Positions 44,864 to 54,127 of a stretch of 64,000 nucleotides of DNA are shown here, one piece after another. How positions within the stretch are numbered: position 1 is the stretch's first letter; every line of letters starts with the position of its first letter. The position numbers and the translations under genes were made by a program. The notes below the pieces were generated by a model, which was not told the DNA's origin, did no database searches, and worked only from the letters and a program-made list of their open reading frames with translations. This DNA comes from Paenibacillus periandrae (GTDB taxonomy: Bacteria; Bacillota; Bacilli; Paenibacillales; NBRC-103111), in the NCBI RefSeq assembly GCF_022458865.1, contig NZ_JAJNMU010000010.1, forward strand, positions 1 to 64,000, written 5' to 3'.

Positions 44864-45298
44864 TTATATGACTAATGAAGCTCGCAAAATAGCACCGTAT
44901 TCCAAATAACCTTTTAAACAGGTCAACATGTATACCCAGCCCTCTTTATTGCCCAGTAATTTGCTTATGAGCTCATCATCATTTTCTTTAAAACCTGTTT
45001 CGTTAACCTCAATAATGGTAAGCGTAGCGTCCAGCTCCTTCAGCGTAATCGTAGCTACGTTGCCATCCTCAGTTGCTCCCCATTGGAATACGATTTTCTT
45101 ATTTGTTTCAAGCTCCAATATTTTAATATCCACCTGGGCATTGTATTCTATATATTTCAAAGTGATCGTTTTCCCTTGTTCCCATTTATCCGTGCCTTTG
45201 AACCAATAGTTTGCCATTTGTGCAGGATTCACAAAAGCATCGAATACGTCCTCTACAGACTTTGATATTTTCATTTTTGTATTGACATCAAGGTTCAT
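44864..45298 (-). CDS. AHSA1/SRPBCC-domain protein
   Basis: 144-aa protein of the START-like fold (activator of Hsp90 ATPase homologue 1 group): ISKSVEDVFDAFVNPAQMANYWFKGTDKW-type start, LEATLT-like strand TLKELDATLTIIEVNETGF, and the C-terminal helix MLTCLKGYLEYG. AGGAG precedes the ATG. Bacterial members often pair with ArsR regulators; here one converges with it. Ligand and role unknown. Confidence 0.85.
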   Translation of the reverse strand: MNLDVNTKMKISKSVEDVFDAFVNPAQMANYWFKGTDKWEQGKTITLKYIEYNAQVDIKILELETNKKIVFQWGATEDGNVATITLKELDATLTIIEVNETGFKENDDELISKLLGNKEGWVYMLTCLKGYLEYGAILRASLVI

Positions 45299-45514
45299 AT
45301 TTAATCAGCTCCTATTGGGTTTTCCGAAACTGTAATTATCATAGCCTAACCACTTTTAATCTGCAAACTCGCGGTTACTTTATCCACAATAACTGCTCCA
45401 ATGTTTGATCAAGCTTTACTCCTCAAAATTTTTATTTTCTTCCAATTTCGCCCACCCCTTATGCCCAATCCATGTTATGATGAACAAAGATACCATATCT
45501 CGGGAGGGCTTATT

Positions 45515-46474
45515 ATGATAGAACAAGTGTTTCCTCGTTCCAAACCCGAAGAGCAGAATGTCACTCCACATGCCATTGAACAATTCACTAGATCTATGGA
45601 AGCTGCCGGATTGAATATTCACAGCTTTATGCTGCTTCGCCACGGCCATGTAGTTGCCGAAAAGTGGTGGCCGACGCATCGACCAGACGAACCGCATGCT
45701 TTATTTTCAATTAGCAAAAGCTTTTGCTCAACAGCTATCGGTATGTTAGTTGATGATGGTCTGCTGTCCCTTGAAGAACCGGTAATCCCATATTTCCGAG
45801 ATCATATGACACCGGAAATTGAGTCCAATATGAGCTCCTTGCTGATCCAACATCTGCTTACAATGACTTCAGGACACTCCGAAGATCCCACAAACCACAT
45901 ACGGAATGCACATCATGGTGATTGGGTAAAAGCTTTCTTCGAAACACCAATCGAAGAAGCTCCAGGCTCACGATTCGTCTACAACAGCGGCGCTACTTAC
46001 ATACTGTCCGCAATCGTACAGAAGATTACCGGACAAACATTGCTTGATTATCTACGCCCCAGACTTTTTGAACCTCTTGGAATCGGTAATGTAACTTGGG
46101 AGACATGTCCTATGGGAATTAACTGTGGCGGCTGGGGTCTTAATCTTACTACAGAGGGCATTGCCAAATTTGGACAGTTATACTTACGTAAAGGAATTTG
46201 GAATGGCCAGCGGCTTATATCAGAGGAATGGATTGATCAAGCAGTTTCTGCTCATATATCCACAATGGCTATGAATGATATAGACAAGCAGCAGGGTTAT
46301 GGGTATCAGTTTTGGCGATGCCGGTTTGGCGGATTTTGCGCAAGAGGTGCAAACGGTCAATTTTGTATCATTTTGCCGAATCAGGATGCGGTCATTACCA
46401 TAACGTCGGATGAGAAAAAAATGCAGGCGGTACTTGATGTTGTTTGGGAAAACCTACTCCCTGCTATGAAGTGA
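45515..46474 (+). CDS. Serine beta-lactamase-like hydrolase (class C/EstB type)
   Basis: 319-aa beta-lactamase/penicillin-binding-fold protein. SISK at residues 65-68 gives the Ser-Lys pair, and YNSG supplies the Tyr motif. The third motif is represented by GANG near residue 285 in place of KTG. GGGAGGG precedes the ATG at 45515; the upstream frame to 45401 is non-coding. There is no signal peptide, so it is probably a cytoplasmic esterase or peptidase rather than a true antibiotic beta-lactamase. Confidence 0.85.
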   Translation: MIEQVFPRSKPEEQNVTPHAIEQFTRSMEAAGLNIHSFMLLRHGHVVAEKWWPTHRPDEPHALFSISKSFCSTAIGMLVDDGLLSLEEPVIPYFRDHMTPEIESNMSSLLIQHLLTMTSGHSEDPTNHIRNAHHGDWVKAFFETPIEEAPGSRFVYNSGATYILSAIVQKITGQTLLDYLRPRLFEPLGIGNVTWETCPMGINCGGWGLNLTTEGIAKFGQLYLRKGIWNGQRLISEEWIDQAVSAHISTMAMNDIDKQQGYGYQFWRCRFGGFCARGANGQFCIILPNQDAVITITSDEKKMQAVLDVVWENLLPAMK

Positions 46475-46694
46475 GCAGCCAAATAATGGATTATCAACCG
46501 CAAACCATACTGAAGGATTATTAGCTATGCCCTATTCAGCTATTATGAATTTCCTTCAAACGGTTGTAATCAAGTGGCTGTCGGATGCGTTTCCTGAATA
46601 ATTTCCATTTGTCCATGTTAATTAGGTTACAATCCATACCTTCGGAACGAATGGTGCATATCATTACATTGTAAGTAAAAAGGAGGGATAATCG

Positions 46695-46790
46695 ATGAGC
46701 TGTGTTGGTGTTGGCAGAACTTCTACCGCAGAAATTTTGGTTCTTTACATTTTGTTGGTGATCGTGTTGTCGGTTGGTTTCTTTATTTAA
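46695..46790 (+). CDS. YjcZ-like 31-aa membrane mini-protein
   Basis: ATG with AGGAGGG upstream, a short polar head (SCVGVGRTSTA) and one hydrophobic helix (EILVLYILLVIVLSVGFFI) before TAA. Layout and composition match the YjcZ-like gene at 29451-29573, though the head is shorter and has fewer glycines. A strong terminator follows at 46809, so the unit is complete. Confidence 0.7.
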   Translation: MSCVGVGRTSTAEILVLYILLVIVLSVGFFI

Positions 46791-46808
46791 CAGAAAAGTG
46801 AAGACAAA

Positions 46809-46844
46809 GAAAGAACAAGAGCTTGATATCTTGTTCTTTCTTTT
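46809..46844. terminator. Perfect 12-bp bidirectional terminator
   Basis: GAAAGAACAAGA (46809-46820) pairs with TCTTGTTCTTTC (46829-46840) around an 8-base loop, and TTTT follows. It serves the mini-gene on the left and the convergent methyltransferase on the right. Confidence 0.88.
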
Positions 46845-46847
46845 AAT

Positions 46848-47567
46848 TTATTTAGTTCCAATAACGAGAACAAATCCGATGTATTCTCGAAATCTGTCCA
46901 TGATACCGTTGTACTTGCTTGTTACTTCCCAAACATGGATGTCAAGAAAAGAACCAGCATCAATTTGTTGAGATGGGTCTGGATGTTCCAAAAGATCCTC
47001 ACTTGTTTCAGGAAACAAGAATGGACCCTCTATCTGTGATCGATTAAAGCCCTTTGTGTTTACTAATGCTGACCAATCATCAATGCCCCATAGCTTATCA
47101 ATGTGATAAAATCCAGTAATCTCTTCGTTGATTTCTGTAGACACTGGTTGTAACAGTATCATTTCTCTGTCAAAAAGTTTGCCTCCAGTACGCAAAACCC
47201 TATAATATTCCGATAATGCCTTATCCGTATCCGTGAATATGGATACAGATTCAACAAGAATCACATCAAATGATTCGTTAGGAAATGGGAGCGCGCCTGC
47301 GTCTCCTTCCATAAATTGAACCGAGACATTCTCTTTTTCAGCCCGTATTTTTGCTTTTGCGATCATATCTGGGCGAATATCTATACCTGTTACATCATGA
47401 CCCTGAGCAGCTACATAACATGATGTTCTGCCAGTGCCACAACCAACTTCAAGGATTCGGCAGTTAGTAGGTAGTGGATATTGTTCAAGCTGCTTTAAAG
47501 TTGCTGTAAACCCTCCAGGATGAGCATTGCCAATACCTAATTTAGCCAGCATATCGAAATATTCCAT
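46848..47567 (-). CDS. Class I SAM-dependent methyltransferase
   Basis: 239-aa protein with RILEVGCGTGRTSCYVAAQG, VTGIDIRPDM, the acidic MEGDAGALPFPNESFDVILV and VLRTGGKLFDREM. It belongs to the Methyltransf_11/UbiE-like group; the target is unknown. It converges with the YjcZ-like gene across a shared terminator. A weak upstream ribosome site leaves a small start uncertainty. Confidence 0.85.
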   Translation of the reverse strand: MEYFDMLAKLGIGNAHPGGFTATLKQLEQYPLPTNCRILEVGCGTGRTSCYVAAQGHDVTGIDIRPDMIAKAKIRAEKENVSVQFMEGDAGALPFPNESFDVILVESVSIFTDTDKALSEYYRVLRTGGKLFDREMILLQPVSTEINEEITGFYHIDKLWGIDDWSALVNTKGFNRSQIEGPFLFPETSEDLLEHPDPSQQIDAGSFLDIHVWEVTSKYNGIMDRFREYIGFVLVIGTK

Positions 47568-47699
47568 GAGTATTTAATTCCTTTCGCTACAGGTCTTATC
47601 TCATCATATGAAAGAAAACCAATTTTGCACCGAAAAGGAGAATTTTATCCAATGGATATACCTAAACATGAAAATAATAAGCTTTTGGCGTTCGATACA

Positions 47700-48623
47700 T
47701 CAGTCGATTTTATAAATTTGAACCATCTTCATAATATGACCTTGCAGCTCGGCAATTAATTCGGGAGGATCAATAAGCTTGACATGGCTGCTGTAGCTAA
47801 GAATGTTCTGAACCGCTTTTTCCTTGGAGGAATAATGGGCCGTTACGGATATCGTGCCGTCCGGATTATCTATGATCTGGTCATAACCATATTCATCTCT
47901 TACTCTGGTCTTGACTTCAGGATTAAAATGCAGAACTGCTCGCACCTTGGAAAAATTAGCATGGCTCATGAACTGCTCTTCAACATCCTGCAGCGTATAA
48001 GCGCGCCGAACGAAGGTCTCAGGCAAGCTTCGCAGCCTGAGCATACGGGAAAGCCTGAACACACGTATAGCAGATCGAGTGAGGCAATAGCCATACAAAT
48101 ACCATACATATCCTTTGAGAAATAGTCCCATCGGTTCGATCATTCTCTCGGTTTCCGTTCCCTTGCTATCCAAATATTCAAACCGGACGATATACTGTTC
48201 TTTAATGGCCTGACGAAGTGGGGCGATTTTCACCTTATCATTGGGGGCTGGAGTGAAATCAAGATCCACATGAACCATATTGGCGGCATTCGATGTAGTG
48301 GGCATCAAGATATTGATTCTCTCCAAAAGCCCATCGATGTCCGAGCTGTCGGTAGCGGAGCGAGCTCCTTTCAAGGCCGAACAAATAGACGAAAAGTCTT
48401 CGAGGGACAAGACTTGTTTATCTATACGATATCCTGACATAATCTCATATCCTCCGTCCGAGCCAGGAAATGAAACAATCGGGATTCCAGCCTGATTGAT
48501 CGATTCCATATCCCGATAGATTGTGCGCAGAGAAACTTCAAAGCGCTCGGCCAGTTCAGTTGCATTGACGCGGGGCTGATTGAGTAAAGTCATCGTAATG
48601 GCAAGCAACCGATCCAGTTTCAC
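47700..48623 (-). CDS. YafY-type regulator: HTH_11 plus WYL domain
   Basis: 307-aa regulator with an N-terminal winged HTH (LLNQPRVNATELAERFEVSLR, TIYRDMESINQAGIPIVSFP) and a WYL ligand domain in the middle (KGYVWYLYGYCLTRSAIRVF) with its C-terminal extension. GTG at 48623 is eight bases after AAGGAGG. It lies downstream of the epoxide hydrolase gene on the same strand. The TGACAG-N-CTGTCA palindrome at 49959 is a likely binding site, since compact dyads of this kind are typical for this family (from memory, not tested). Confidence 0.87.
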   Translation of the reverse strand: MKLDRLLAITMTLLNQPRVNATELAERFEVSLRTIYRDMESINQAGIPIVSFPGSDGGYEIMSGYRIDKQVLSLEDFSSICSALKGARSATDSSDIDGLLERINILMPTTSNAANMVHVDLDFTPAPNDKVKIAPLRQAIKEQYIVRFEYLDSKGTETERMIEPMGLFLKGYVWYLYGYCLTRSAIRVFRLSRMLRLRSLPETFVRRAYTLQDVEEQFMSHANFSKVRAVLHFNPEVKTRVRDEYGYDQIIDNPDGTISVTAHYSSKEKAVQNILSYSSHVKLIDPPELIAELQGHIMKMVQIYKID

Positions 48624-48724
48624 TTGAAGTTCCTCCTTAACGAGTTTAATGGTCACACTGGCAGATTCTTATTATTTTCTACACCTAACCGTCTATAACC
48701 TTCTTATGCGAGGGAGTCATGTTA

Positions 48725-49891
48725 TTATCTGAAGCGACGGAAAAAGCTTTGCAAGTCGGGAGCCAAAAGATCCGGCGCATCCATGGCGGCAAAATGCGTG
48801 CCACGCTCAAACTCCGACCAATGCACAATGTTAGTGTTATCGCGCTCTGCAAAACGCTTCATCGATTTGAAGTCGTAGCCAAACACAGCAACTCCGGTCT
48901 TGGTCGTATTAGGACCCTGTACGGTCTGTTTGTTGTTATGTGCATTTTCATAGTAGAGGCGAGTGGAGGATTCCGCCGTATTGGTCAGCCAATAGAGCAT
49001 TACATTCGTCAGAAACGCATCACGGTTGATGAAATCCACATGGTCACCAAATCCATTGAACAACTCAGCAATCCAGGCGAGCTGGCCTGCAGGAGAGTCC
49101 GTCAGCCCATATGTCAATGTCTGCGGCCGGGTTTGCTGAATCGCATTAAAGCCGGCCCGTTCATGGAAGCTGGCCAGAAATTGAAGTCGGCTCTGATCGT
49201 CTGCGGACAGATCTACCATCTCAGCAGGATCGCCGGACGGGAAGGAGAACAGTTGCAGCACATGGATACCGAGCAGACCGTCAGGCTTCTGAATGCCCAT
49301 CTCACGGGAAACGAGCGCACCGCAATCGCTGCCATGAGCACCGTATTGTTCGTAACCGAGACGTTCCATCAACTCTGCCCATGCTTGGGCAATACGAGTT
49401 ATATTCCAGCCGGATTCGAGCGCAGCACCGGAGAAGCCAAACCCAGGCACTGAAGGGATGACAAGATGAAAGGCATCCGCGGGATTACCGCCATGTGACC
49501 GTGGGTCCGTAAGCGGTCCAATCAGGTCCAAAAACTCTACAATCGAGCTTGGCCAACCGTGTGTGAGGATGAGCGGCATCGCATCAGGCTCCGGTGAACG
49601 AACATGCAGGAAATGCACATGGGCCCCATCTATCGTCGTTGTAAATTGTGGAAATTCATTCAAACGCGCTTCATGCTTGCGCCAATCATACTCATTGTTC
49701 CAATAAGCGGCCAGCTCTTTCACATACGGAAGCGACACGCCGTACTTCCAGCCTGCATCCTGTAGTGCTTCAGGCCAGCGAGTGCGGGACAAGCGGTAGT
49801 GCAGTTCATCAAGATCCGCTTGTGGAATGGCGATGTGGAAAGGGCGAATCTCAGTGTCTACATGGTTTGATGTGTGGTTGATCGTTGTCAT
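48725..49891 (-). CDS. Epoxide hydrolase (EHN-type alpha/beta hydrolase)
   Basis: 388-aa protein with the N-terminal epoxide-hydrolase domain (IRPFHIAIPQADLDELHYRL) and an alpha/beta-hydrolase core: oxyanion motif HGWPSS, nucleophile Asp in HGSDCGALVS, and the catalytic His in FERGTHFAAMD. It converts epoxides to diols in the cytosol. ATG at 49891, eight bases after GAGGAGG, replaces the ORF start at 49948. The upstream palindrome at 49959 suggests regulation by the WYL protein encoded next. Confidence 0.9.
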   Translation of the reverse strand: MTTINHTSNHVDTEIRPFHIAIPQADLDELHYRLSRTRWPEALQDAGWKYGVSLPYVKELAAYWNNEYDWRKHEARLNEFPQFTTTIDGAHVHFLHVRSPEPDAMPLILTHGWPSSIVEFLDLIGPLTDPRSHGGNPADAFHLVIPSVPGFGFSGAALESGWNITRIAQAWAELMERLGYEQYGAHGSDCGALVSREMGIQKPDGLLGIHVLQLFSFPSGDPAEMVDLSADDQSRLQFLASFHERAGFNAIQQTRPQTLTYGLTDSPAGQLAWIAELFNGFGDHVDFINRDAFLTNVMLYWLTNTAESSTRLYYENAHNNKQTVQGPNTTKTGVAVFGYDFKSMKRFAERDNTNIVHWSEFERGTHFAAMDAPDLLAPDLQSFFRRFR

Positions 49892-49958
49892 TAGAAGTGC
49901 CTCCTCGAATTTGGGGTCTCTGTGTTTCTTCTTTACACTTCTAATCATAAAGCAAGTA

Positions 49959-49980
49959 CCCTGACAGCATACTGTCAGGG
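49959..49980. promoter_or_regulatory. Perfect 9-bp palindrome, candidate WYL-regulator operator
   Basis: CCCTGACAG (49959-49967), four bases, then CTGTCAGGG (49972-49980). It is about 68 bases upstream of the epoxide hydrolase start and next to a TATGAT-like -10 element on the minus strand. There is no T-tract, so it is an operator rather than a terminator. Confidence 0.6.
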
Positions 49981-49999
49981 TTACGGAGAGAACTAATAT

Positions 50000-50803
50000 T
50001 TATTTACCGTTTATTCGGATATCAACCTTAATTTCAGGAGGAAGTTCGGGAAACAAGCTTTCCCATTCAAGTAACTGGTCAATATGATACACGCCATGCG
50101 GCAATACAGAACGGTAAACCTTATCAGCTACAGTCGCAGCTACTTTTGCCGTAATGCTGGCTTCCTTGATCCCCTGAACCAGACATTCTATCAACAGGTC
50201 ATCTTGACCTTTTTTTCCCCATGCATCTATTTTTACGGCAAACATCTCTTTTCCAAATCGCAGCTTACTGAACAATAAGATAGCAGCATGGCAGATACGC
50301 TGCAATTTTAATAAACGGAACACTCCACCTGCTCTTAACCACGCTAGCAAGATGGTAACGGCAGCCGAGTCAAAACAGAGTCGCGTGGATACCAATGGCA
50401 CACCCAAGGTTCGTGATAAAGCATGCTGATCAGCAAAATTGAACCTATAAGACTTTCTATGTCCCAACGATAATCCAAAGTCCGTTATTTTACCGTCTGT
50501 AAAGCTGGATACAACAACCCTGCTTCCAGCCCGCATCACAGTAAAATCCGTGCCCAGATTATCCACAGTCCATTCAATTGCCGCTTTACCATGCTGGTCG
50601 CCCAAGCCCAGCATGATCGATATATCAATCGCATCCGTCCGATCCATCAAATGTTTGGCGTGAGCAGCCAACAGGTTGGTCAGACCCGGCGCGAGTCCAA
50701 TGCTCAGCGTTGCTGCCCTTAAATAAAGACGGGAGTAATGCTGCAGGTAGTGAAAATAAAAATGAATAGAGCGGGCAGTATGAACTCTGCTTACTCTATC
50801 CAT
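50000..50803 (-). pseudogene. Saccharopine-dehydrogenase-like protein lacking its N-terminal Rossmann half
   Basis: 267 aa that match the C-terminal two-thirds of saccharopine dehydrogenase family proteins (GLAPGLTNLLAAHAKH near residue 35, AIEWTVDNLGTDFTVMRAGS, VKIDAWGKKG). The NAD(P)-binding GxGxxG fold, about 100-130 residues, is absent. Only 18 bases separate this start from the stop of the upstream flavoprotein gene, so the missing part is not nearby. No ribosome site is seen before the ATG. Most likely a 5'-truncated remnant. Confidence 0.65.
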
Positions 50804-50821
50804 ATACAGTAATCGACGTAT

Positions 50822-51808
50822 TCAACGATGTTCAAGCTGAAGATCCCGTTTGTAGGTTGGCGTGACTCTGTGTGCTCCTATCAGTTCCTTATGAATCCAT
50901 ATCGCAGCCTGAGAGCCTTCCCCCATGGCTATAGTCAGCTGCTCCGCATGCACGCCGATATCGCCTGCTGCCCATATGCCAGGTATGTTGGTCATCTTGG
51001 TGCGTGGGTCCGTGAGGATATGCTTATTTTCCAGGCATTCAATGCCCACCTGACGAGCGAGCTCCGAATGAACATGATTCCCGCCAAAAGCGATAAAGCC
51101 CCGTTCGCCTGCAAGCATACGTCCGTCATCCAGAAGAACACCCTGAAAATCACCGTTGAAATCACTTCTTACAACCTCAGACAACGCTGCGTCGATATGG
51201 ACAATGCCATGTGAAGCCAGCTTCTCCAAATGCTCATCATCTACCGACTTAGTCTGCCATTCATGATTGATATACGTGATAGCCTGGGTCCAGTAGGTCA
51301 GCGTCAACGCCATGGCAGCCCCAACATTACCCGCGCCCATTACGATGGTCTGTCGTCCATTAACTTCATAACCGTCGCAATCGGGACATACATACACTGT
51401 TAGTCCGAGACATTGCTTAAGTCCAGGCAGCGCCGGGAACCTGTCGCTCAACCCCATTGCAAGCAATACAGTCATAGCCTCAAAGCTTTGATTACCCGTT
51501 GACCTTTGTACATTAAACCCGTCGTCTATCCTTGTAAGGCTTGTCACCTCATCCTGGATGAACTGCACGCCAAGTCGTTCCGCCTGCATTTTGCCAAGAC
51601 TGCGAAGCTCATTGCCTGCTACCCCGTCCGGCCAACCGAGTATATTGTGATAGCTCCTGCAGAGGCTTGAACGACCATCCCCCTTATCTATAACGAGTAC
51701 GCGGTGCTTATATCTGCCGAGCTGGATCGCTCCCTGTAAGCCCGCAATACCTCCCCCAATAATGATACAATCGTATTTGGAAGTATCCAATGGCCTGTGA
51801 CCCCTCAT
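50822..51808 (-). CDS. Thioredoxin-reductase-like FAD/NAD(P) oxidoreductase
   Basis: 328-aa pyridine-nucleotide-disulfide oxidoreductase: FAD site IIIGGGIAGLQGAIQLG near the N-terminus, redox pair CPDCDG near residue 140 in the thioredoxin-reductase position, NADP site VMGAGNVGAAM, and the FAD C-terminal motif GIWAAGDIGVHAEQLTIAMG. It reduces a disulfide or thioredoxin-like partner; no thioredoxin gene is nearby. ATG at 51808 has GGAG 15 bases upstream; a TTG six codons inside is an alternative start. Confidence 0.87.
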   Translation of the reverse strand: MRGHRPLDTSKYDCIIIGGGIAGLQGAIQLGRYKHRVLVIDKGDGRSSLCRSYHNILGWPDGVAGNELRSLGKMQAERLGVQFIQDEVTSLTRIDDGFNVQRSTGNQSFEAMTVLLAMGLSDRFPALPGLKQCLGLTVYVCPDCDGYEVNGRQTIVMGAGNVGAAMALTLTYWTQAITYINHEWQTKSVDDEHLEKLASHGIVHIDAALSEVVRSDFNGDFQGVLLDDGRMLAGERGFIAFGGNHVHSELARQVGIECLENKHILTDPRTKMTNIPGIWAAGDIGVHAEQLTIAMGEGSQAAIWIHKELIGAHRVTPTYKRDLQLEHR

Positions 51809-51920
51809 CGTTTTTTATTAGATTCTCCAAGCTTTCCAATAAAAAACGAAATGAAGCCATATGCGGTCATGCAATTTTTTCCATTCTATTTCCGTCAGTT
51901 GAAGATAGAGCGCTTGGCTT

Positions 51921-52514
51921 CTAAACGACTGTGCCATGGAGAAACACATGAATGGCTTGACGATATATGCTCAACGTCGCATCATGGTTGGGGGAACGTT
52001 TGGACATTTCACCAAGCCCCATTAGCAATCCCTCCAGTATAAAGCCAAGTGTCCGTGCGTCAGCCGGCTTCAGCTCACCCGCGTCCATCGCCTGCTGGAG
52101 CATTCTTTGGTTCAATTGCACATGGTCAGAAAGATAATTGGCTACCTCCTCCTGTACATCATTTCTTGCCCATTCGCTGTATATAAATTCATCCGTAGCT
52201 TTGGTTAGCGGGTGGTTCAGATCATTCACGACAAGATGTTCAGCAAACCCATACAATTTTTCTTCGACGGTTGTGTACAGCTTTTCCTTCTCTGCCCATT
52301 GCTCCTTCCAATCCCGATCCCATTCATCCAGCAAATATAAGAATAATCCTTCTTTGTTATGAAAATGATAATAAATATTCCCTTTGCTGCTTCCCGTCGC
52401 GGCTACAATATCCTCAATGGAAGTGGCTGTATACCCTTTTTGGGCAAATAATGCCCTTGAGGCTTCAGCTACCTTTTTTTTAGTCTGCTCACTCTGCAGC
52501 TGTTTTTTATTCAT
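51921..52514 (-). CDS. TetR-family repressor of the MATE pump
   Basis: 197-aa regulator with the N-terminal TetR HTH (AEASRALFAQKGYTATSIED, AATGSSKGNIYYHFHNKEGL). AAAGGAG is nine bases before ATG 52514. It follows the MATE gene by 16 bases on the same strand, so it is co-transcribed with its target. The GAACGTTC palindromes at 53907-53942 in front of the MATE gene are its probable operators, which makes the operon self-regulated. Confidence 0.9.
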   Translation of the reverse strand: MNKKQLQSEQTKKKVAEASRALFAQKGYTATSIEDIVAATGSSKGNIYYHFHNKEGLFLYLLDEWDRDWKEQWAEKEKLYTTVEEKLYGFAEHLVVNDLNHPLTKATDEFIYSEWARNDVQEEVANYLSDHVQLNQRMLQQAMDAGELKPADARTLGFILEGLLMGLGEMSKRSPNHDATLSIYRQAIHVFLHGTVV

Positions 52515-52530
52515 CGGGTCCATCTCCTTT

Positions 52531-53892
52531 TTAGATACCAGCCTTACGTAATGCAGGTTTCCCTAAAGATCCCTGCCTCCTATAATAAATAAGTATCGTG
52601 ATCAGTACAATACATTCTGACAAGGGAACAGCCATCCAGATCCCCGTAATCCCCATGATCCTTGGAAGCACCGTAATAAACGCCAGCATAAGAATCATTT
52701 CCCTCGCTGCAGTGATCCAGATAGCCATTCTCATACTGCCGATTGATTGATAATAAGTCATCATCACAAAATTAATGCCCATAAACAGATAGGCGATTAC
52801 GAAAATCCTGAGCCCATGGACAGCATGAGCTGTGACCTGACTGCTAAAATGTCCAAAAATCCCAACGATCGGCAATGTCGCCAGCTGTACAATCAGCAAT
52901 AAGACAGCCCCCGCTCCAAGCGCCGTGCGGACTGCAATCCGAATCGTTTGCCGCTTCCGTTCATCCTGCCGAGCTCCATGATAATAGCTGATTAGTGGCT
53001 GGATCGCCGAGCCCATTCCTAAGAAGGTCAGTAAAATAATGCTGTGAATATAACTCATAATAGAAAATGCAGCGACCCCGTCTGTCCCGGCATACTTTTC
53101 CAGTGAAACATTATGCGAAATCGTAAAAACCGAGATACCGACCTCGGCCAGAAAGCTTGGAAATCCTACTATGATAACTGTAATCAGGAGTGCCTTATCC
53201 CATTTGAACCGCCGCAGCTTCAGATGATTCGTTTTTTTGAGAAAATGGGTGAAGATCACCATTAAGCCAAGAAATGCAGCAATGATCGTCCCCATAGCCA
53301 CGCTGGCAACCCCCAGCTCAAACACATATAACACAAAGTAATTGATAACAATGTTAGACAAGGCAAAGGTAATCTGCGCCATCATCGACAGATTGGGATT
53401 ACCGTCATTTCGGACGAAAATGCTCAGTGCATTTTCTATAGTAAATACGAAGCCGAACAGCAGCATCACATTCATATAGGCAGACGCATAGGGATACGTC
53501 TCCACATTGGCACCCAGCGCATAGATGAGCGGATCACGGAACATAAAGGCAGTGATGCCTATCACGAGTGTTGCTACGGTAATAATCGTTACAGAATACG
53601 AAAAAATAGTTTGTGCCTTATGATGCTCCTTAGCACCCATCGCCTGTGAATACAAGGTTGCACTCCCGATGCCAATCCAAAGTGACATGGCGACAAATAT
53701 CGTATATACAGGACTTGCAATACCTAAGCCTGCGAGCGCCGTGGACCCCAGCTTGTTTCCTACCATGACACCATCAACAACGATATTGACAGCGACCAGC
53801 AGCATCCCCAGCATGGAAGGGATCAAATAACGAAGGAAAGCCCGACCAACCGATTGGGTATCCAGTAGGTGTGTCGTGTGTTGTTCTCTCAT
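52531..53892 (-). CDS. MATE-family multidrug efflux transporter
   Basis: 453-aa membrane protein with 12 predicted segments and a MATE-typical N-terminus (FLRYLIPSMLGMLLVAVNIVVDGVMVG). It exchanges cations for drugs at the cytoplasmic membrane; MepA-like members export dyes and quinolones. AGGAG precedes the ATG at 53892. It is the first gene of a MATE-tetR operon driven from a TATAAT promoter overlapped by TetR-type palindromes. Confidence 0.9.
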   Translation of the reverse strand: MREQHTTHLLDTQSVGRAFLRYLIPSMLGMLLVAVNIVVDGVMVGNKLGSTALAGLGIASPVYTIFVAMSLWIGIGSATLYSQAMGAKEHHKAQTIFSYSVTIITVATLVIGITAFMFRDPLIYALGANVETYPYASAYMNVMLLFGFVFTIENALSIFVRNDGNPNLSMMAQITFALSNIVINYFVLYVFELGVASVAMGTIIAAFLGLMVIFTHFLKKTNHLKLRRFKWDKALLITVIIVGFPSFLAEVGISVFTISHNVSLEKYAGTDGVAAFSIMSYIHSIILLTFLGMGSAIQPLISYYHGARQDERKRQTIRIAVRTALGAGAVLLLIVQLATLPIVGIFGHFSSQVTAHAVHGLRIFVIAYLFMGINFVMMTYYQSIGSMRMAIWITAAREMILMLAFITVLPRIMGITGIWMAVPLSECIVLITILIYYRRQGSLGKPALRKAGI

Positions 53893-53906
53893 GTTGAAGC
53901 TCCTAT

Positions 53907-53942
53907 CTGAACATTCGTTTTATTATACTGAACGTTCGGTAT
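53907..53942 (-). promoter_or_regulatory. MATE promoter with twin TetR-type operators
   Basis: The minus-strand -10 TATAAT is at 53922-53927. A near-perfect palindrome, ATACTGAACGTTCGGTAT (53925-53942), covers its edge and the spacer. A second CTGAAC.TTCG.T half-match starts at 53907, exactly 21 bases (two helical turns) from the first. The location fits a repressor that blocks RNA polymerase. Confidence 0.75.
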
Positions 53943-54127
53943 AAATTGTAGCACATCAAAAATAAAGTTACAACATCTTAAAGCTTACAAGGGCTTGCAG
54001 GCAGCCATCTCAGCTGGAAATGCTGTCCAGCGGATTTGTGAAGCCATAGGGGTACTAGCTGTTCCAATAATTATTCTACTTGCATCTACTATGAGTAGTT
54101 TCATATACGAAAGTGAGGTGAAAGGTT

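Noticed and set aside
45401..45514. N-terminal extension of the beta-lactamase-like protein
   Set aside because: No ribosome site; GGGAGGG directly precedes the ATG at 45515.
46527..46601. 24-aa ORF with a GAAGGA upstream
   Set aside because: Very short, ends in PE without a clear pattern, and has no terminator or recognisable family.
53907..53920. Treating the CTGAACATTCG box as an independent full palindrome
   Set aside because: It is only a partial dyad; it is reported as a second half-match of the MATE operator.
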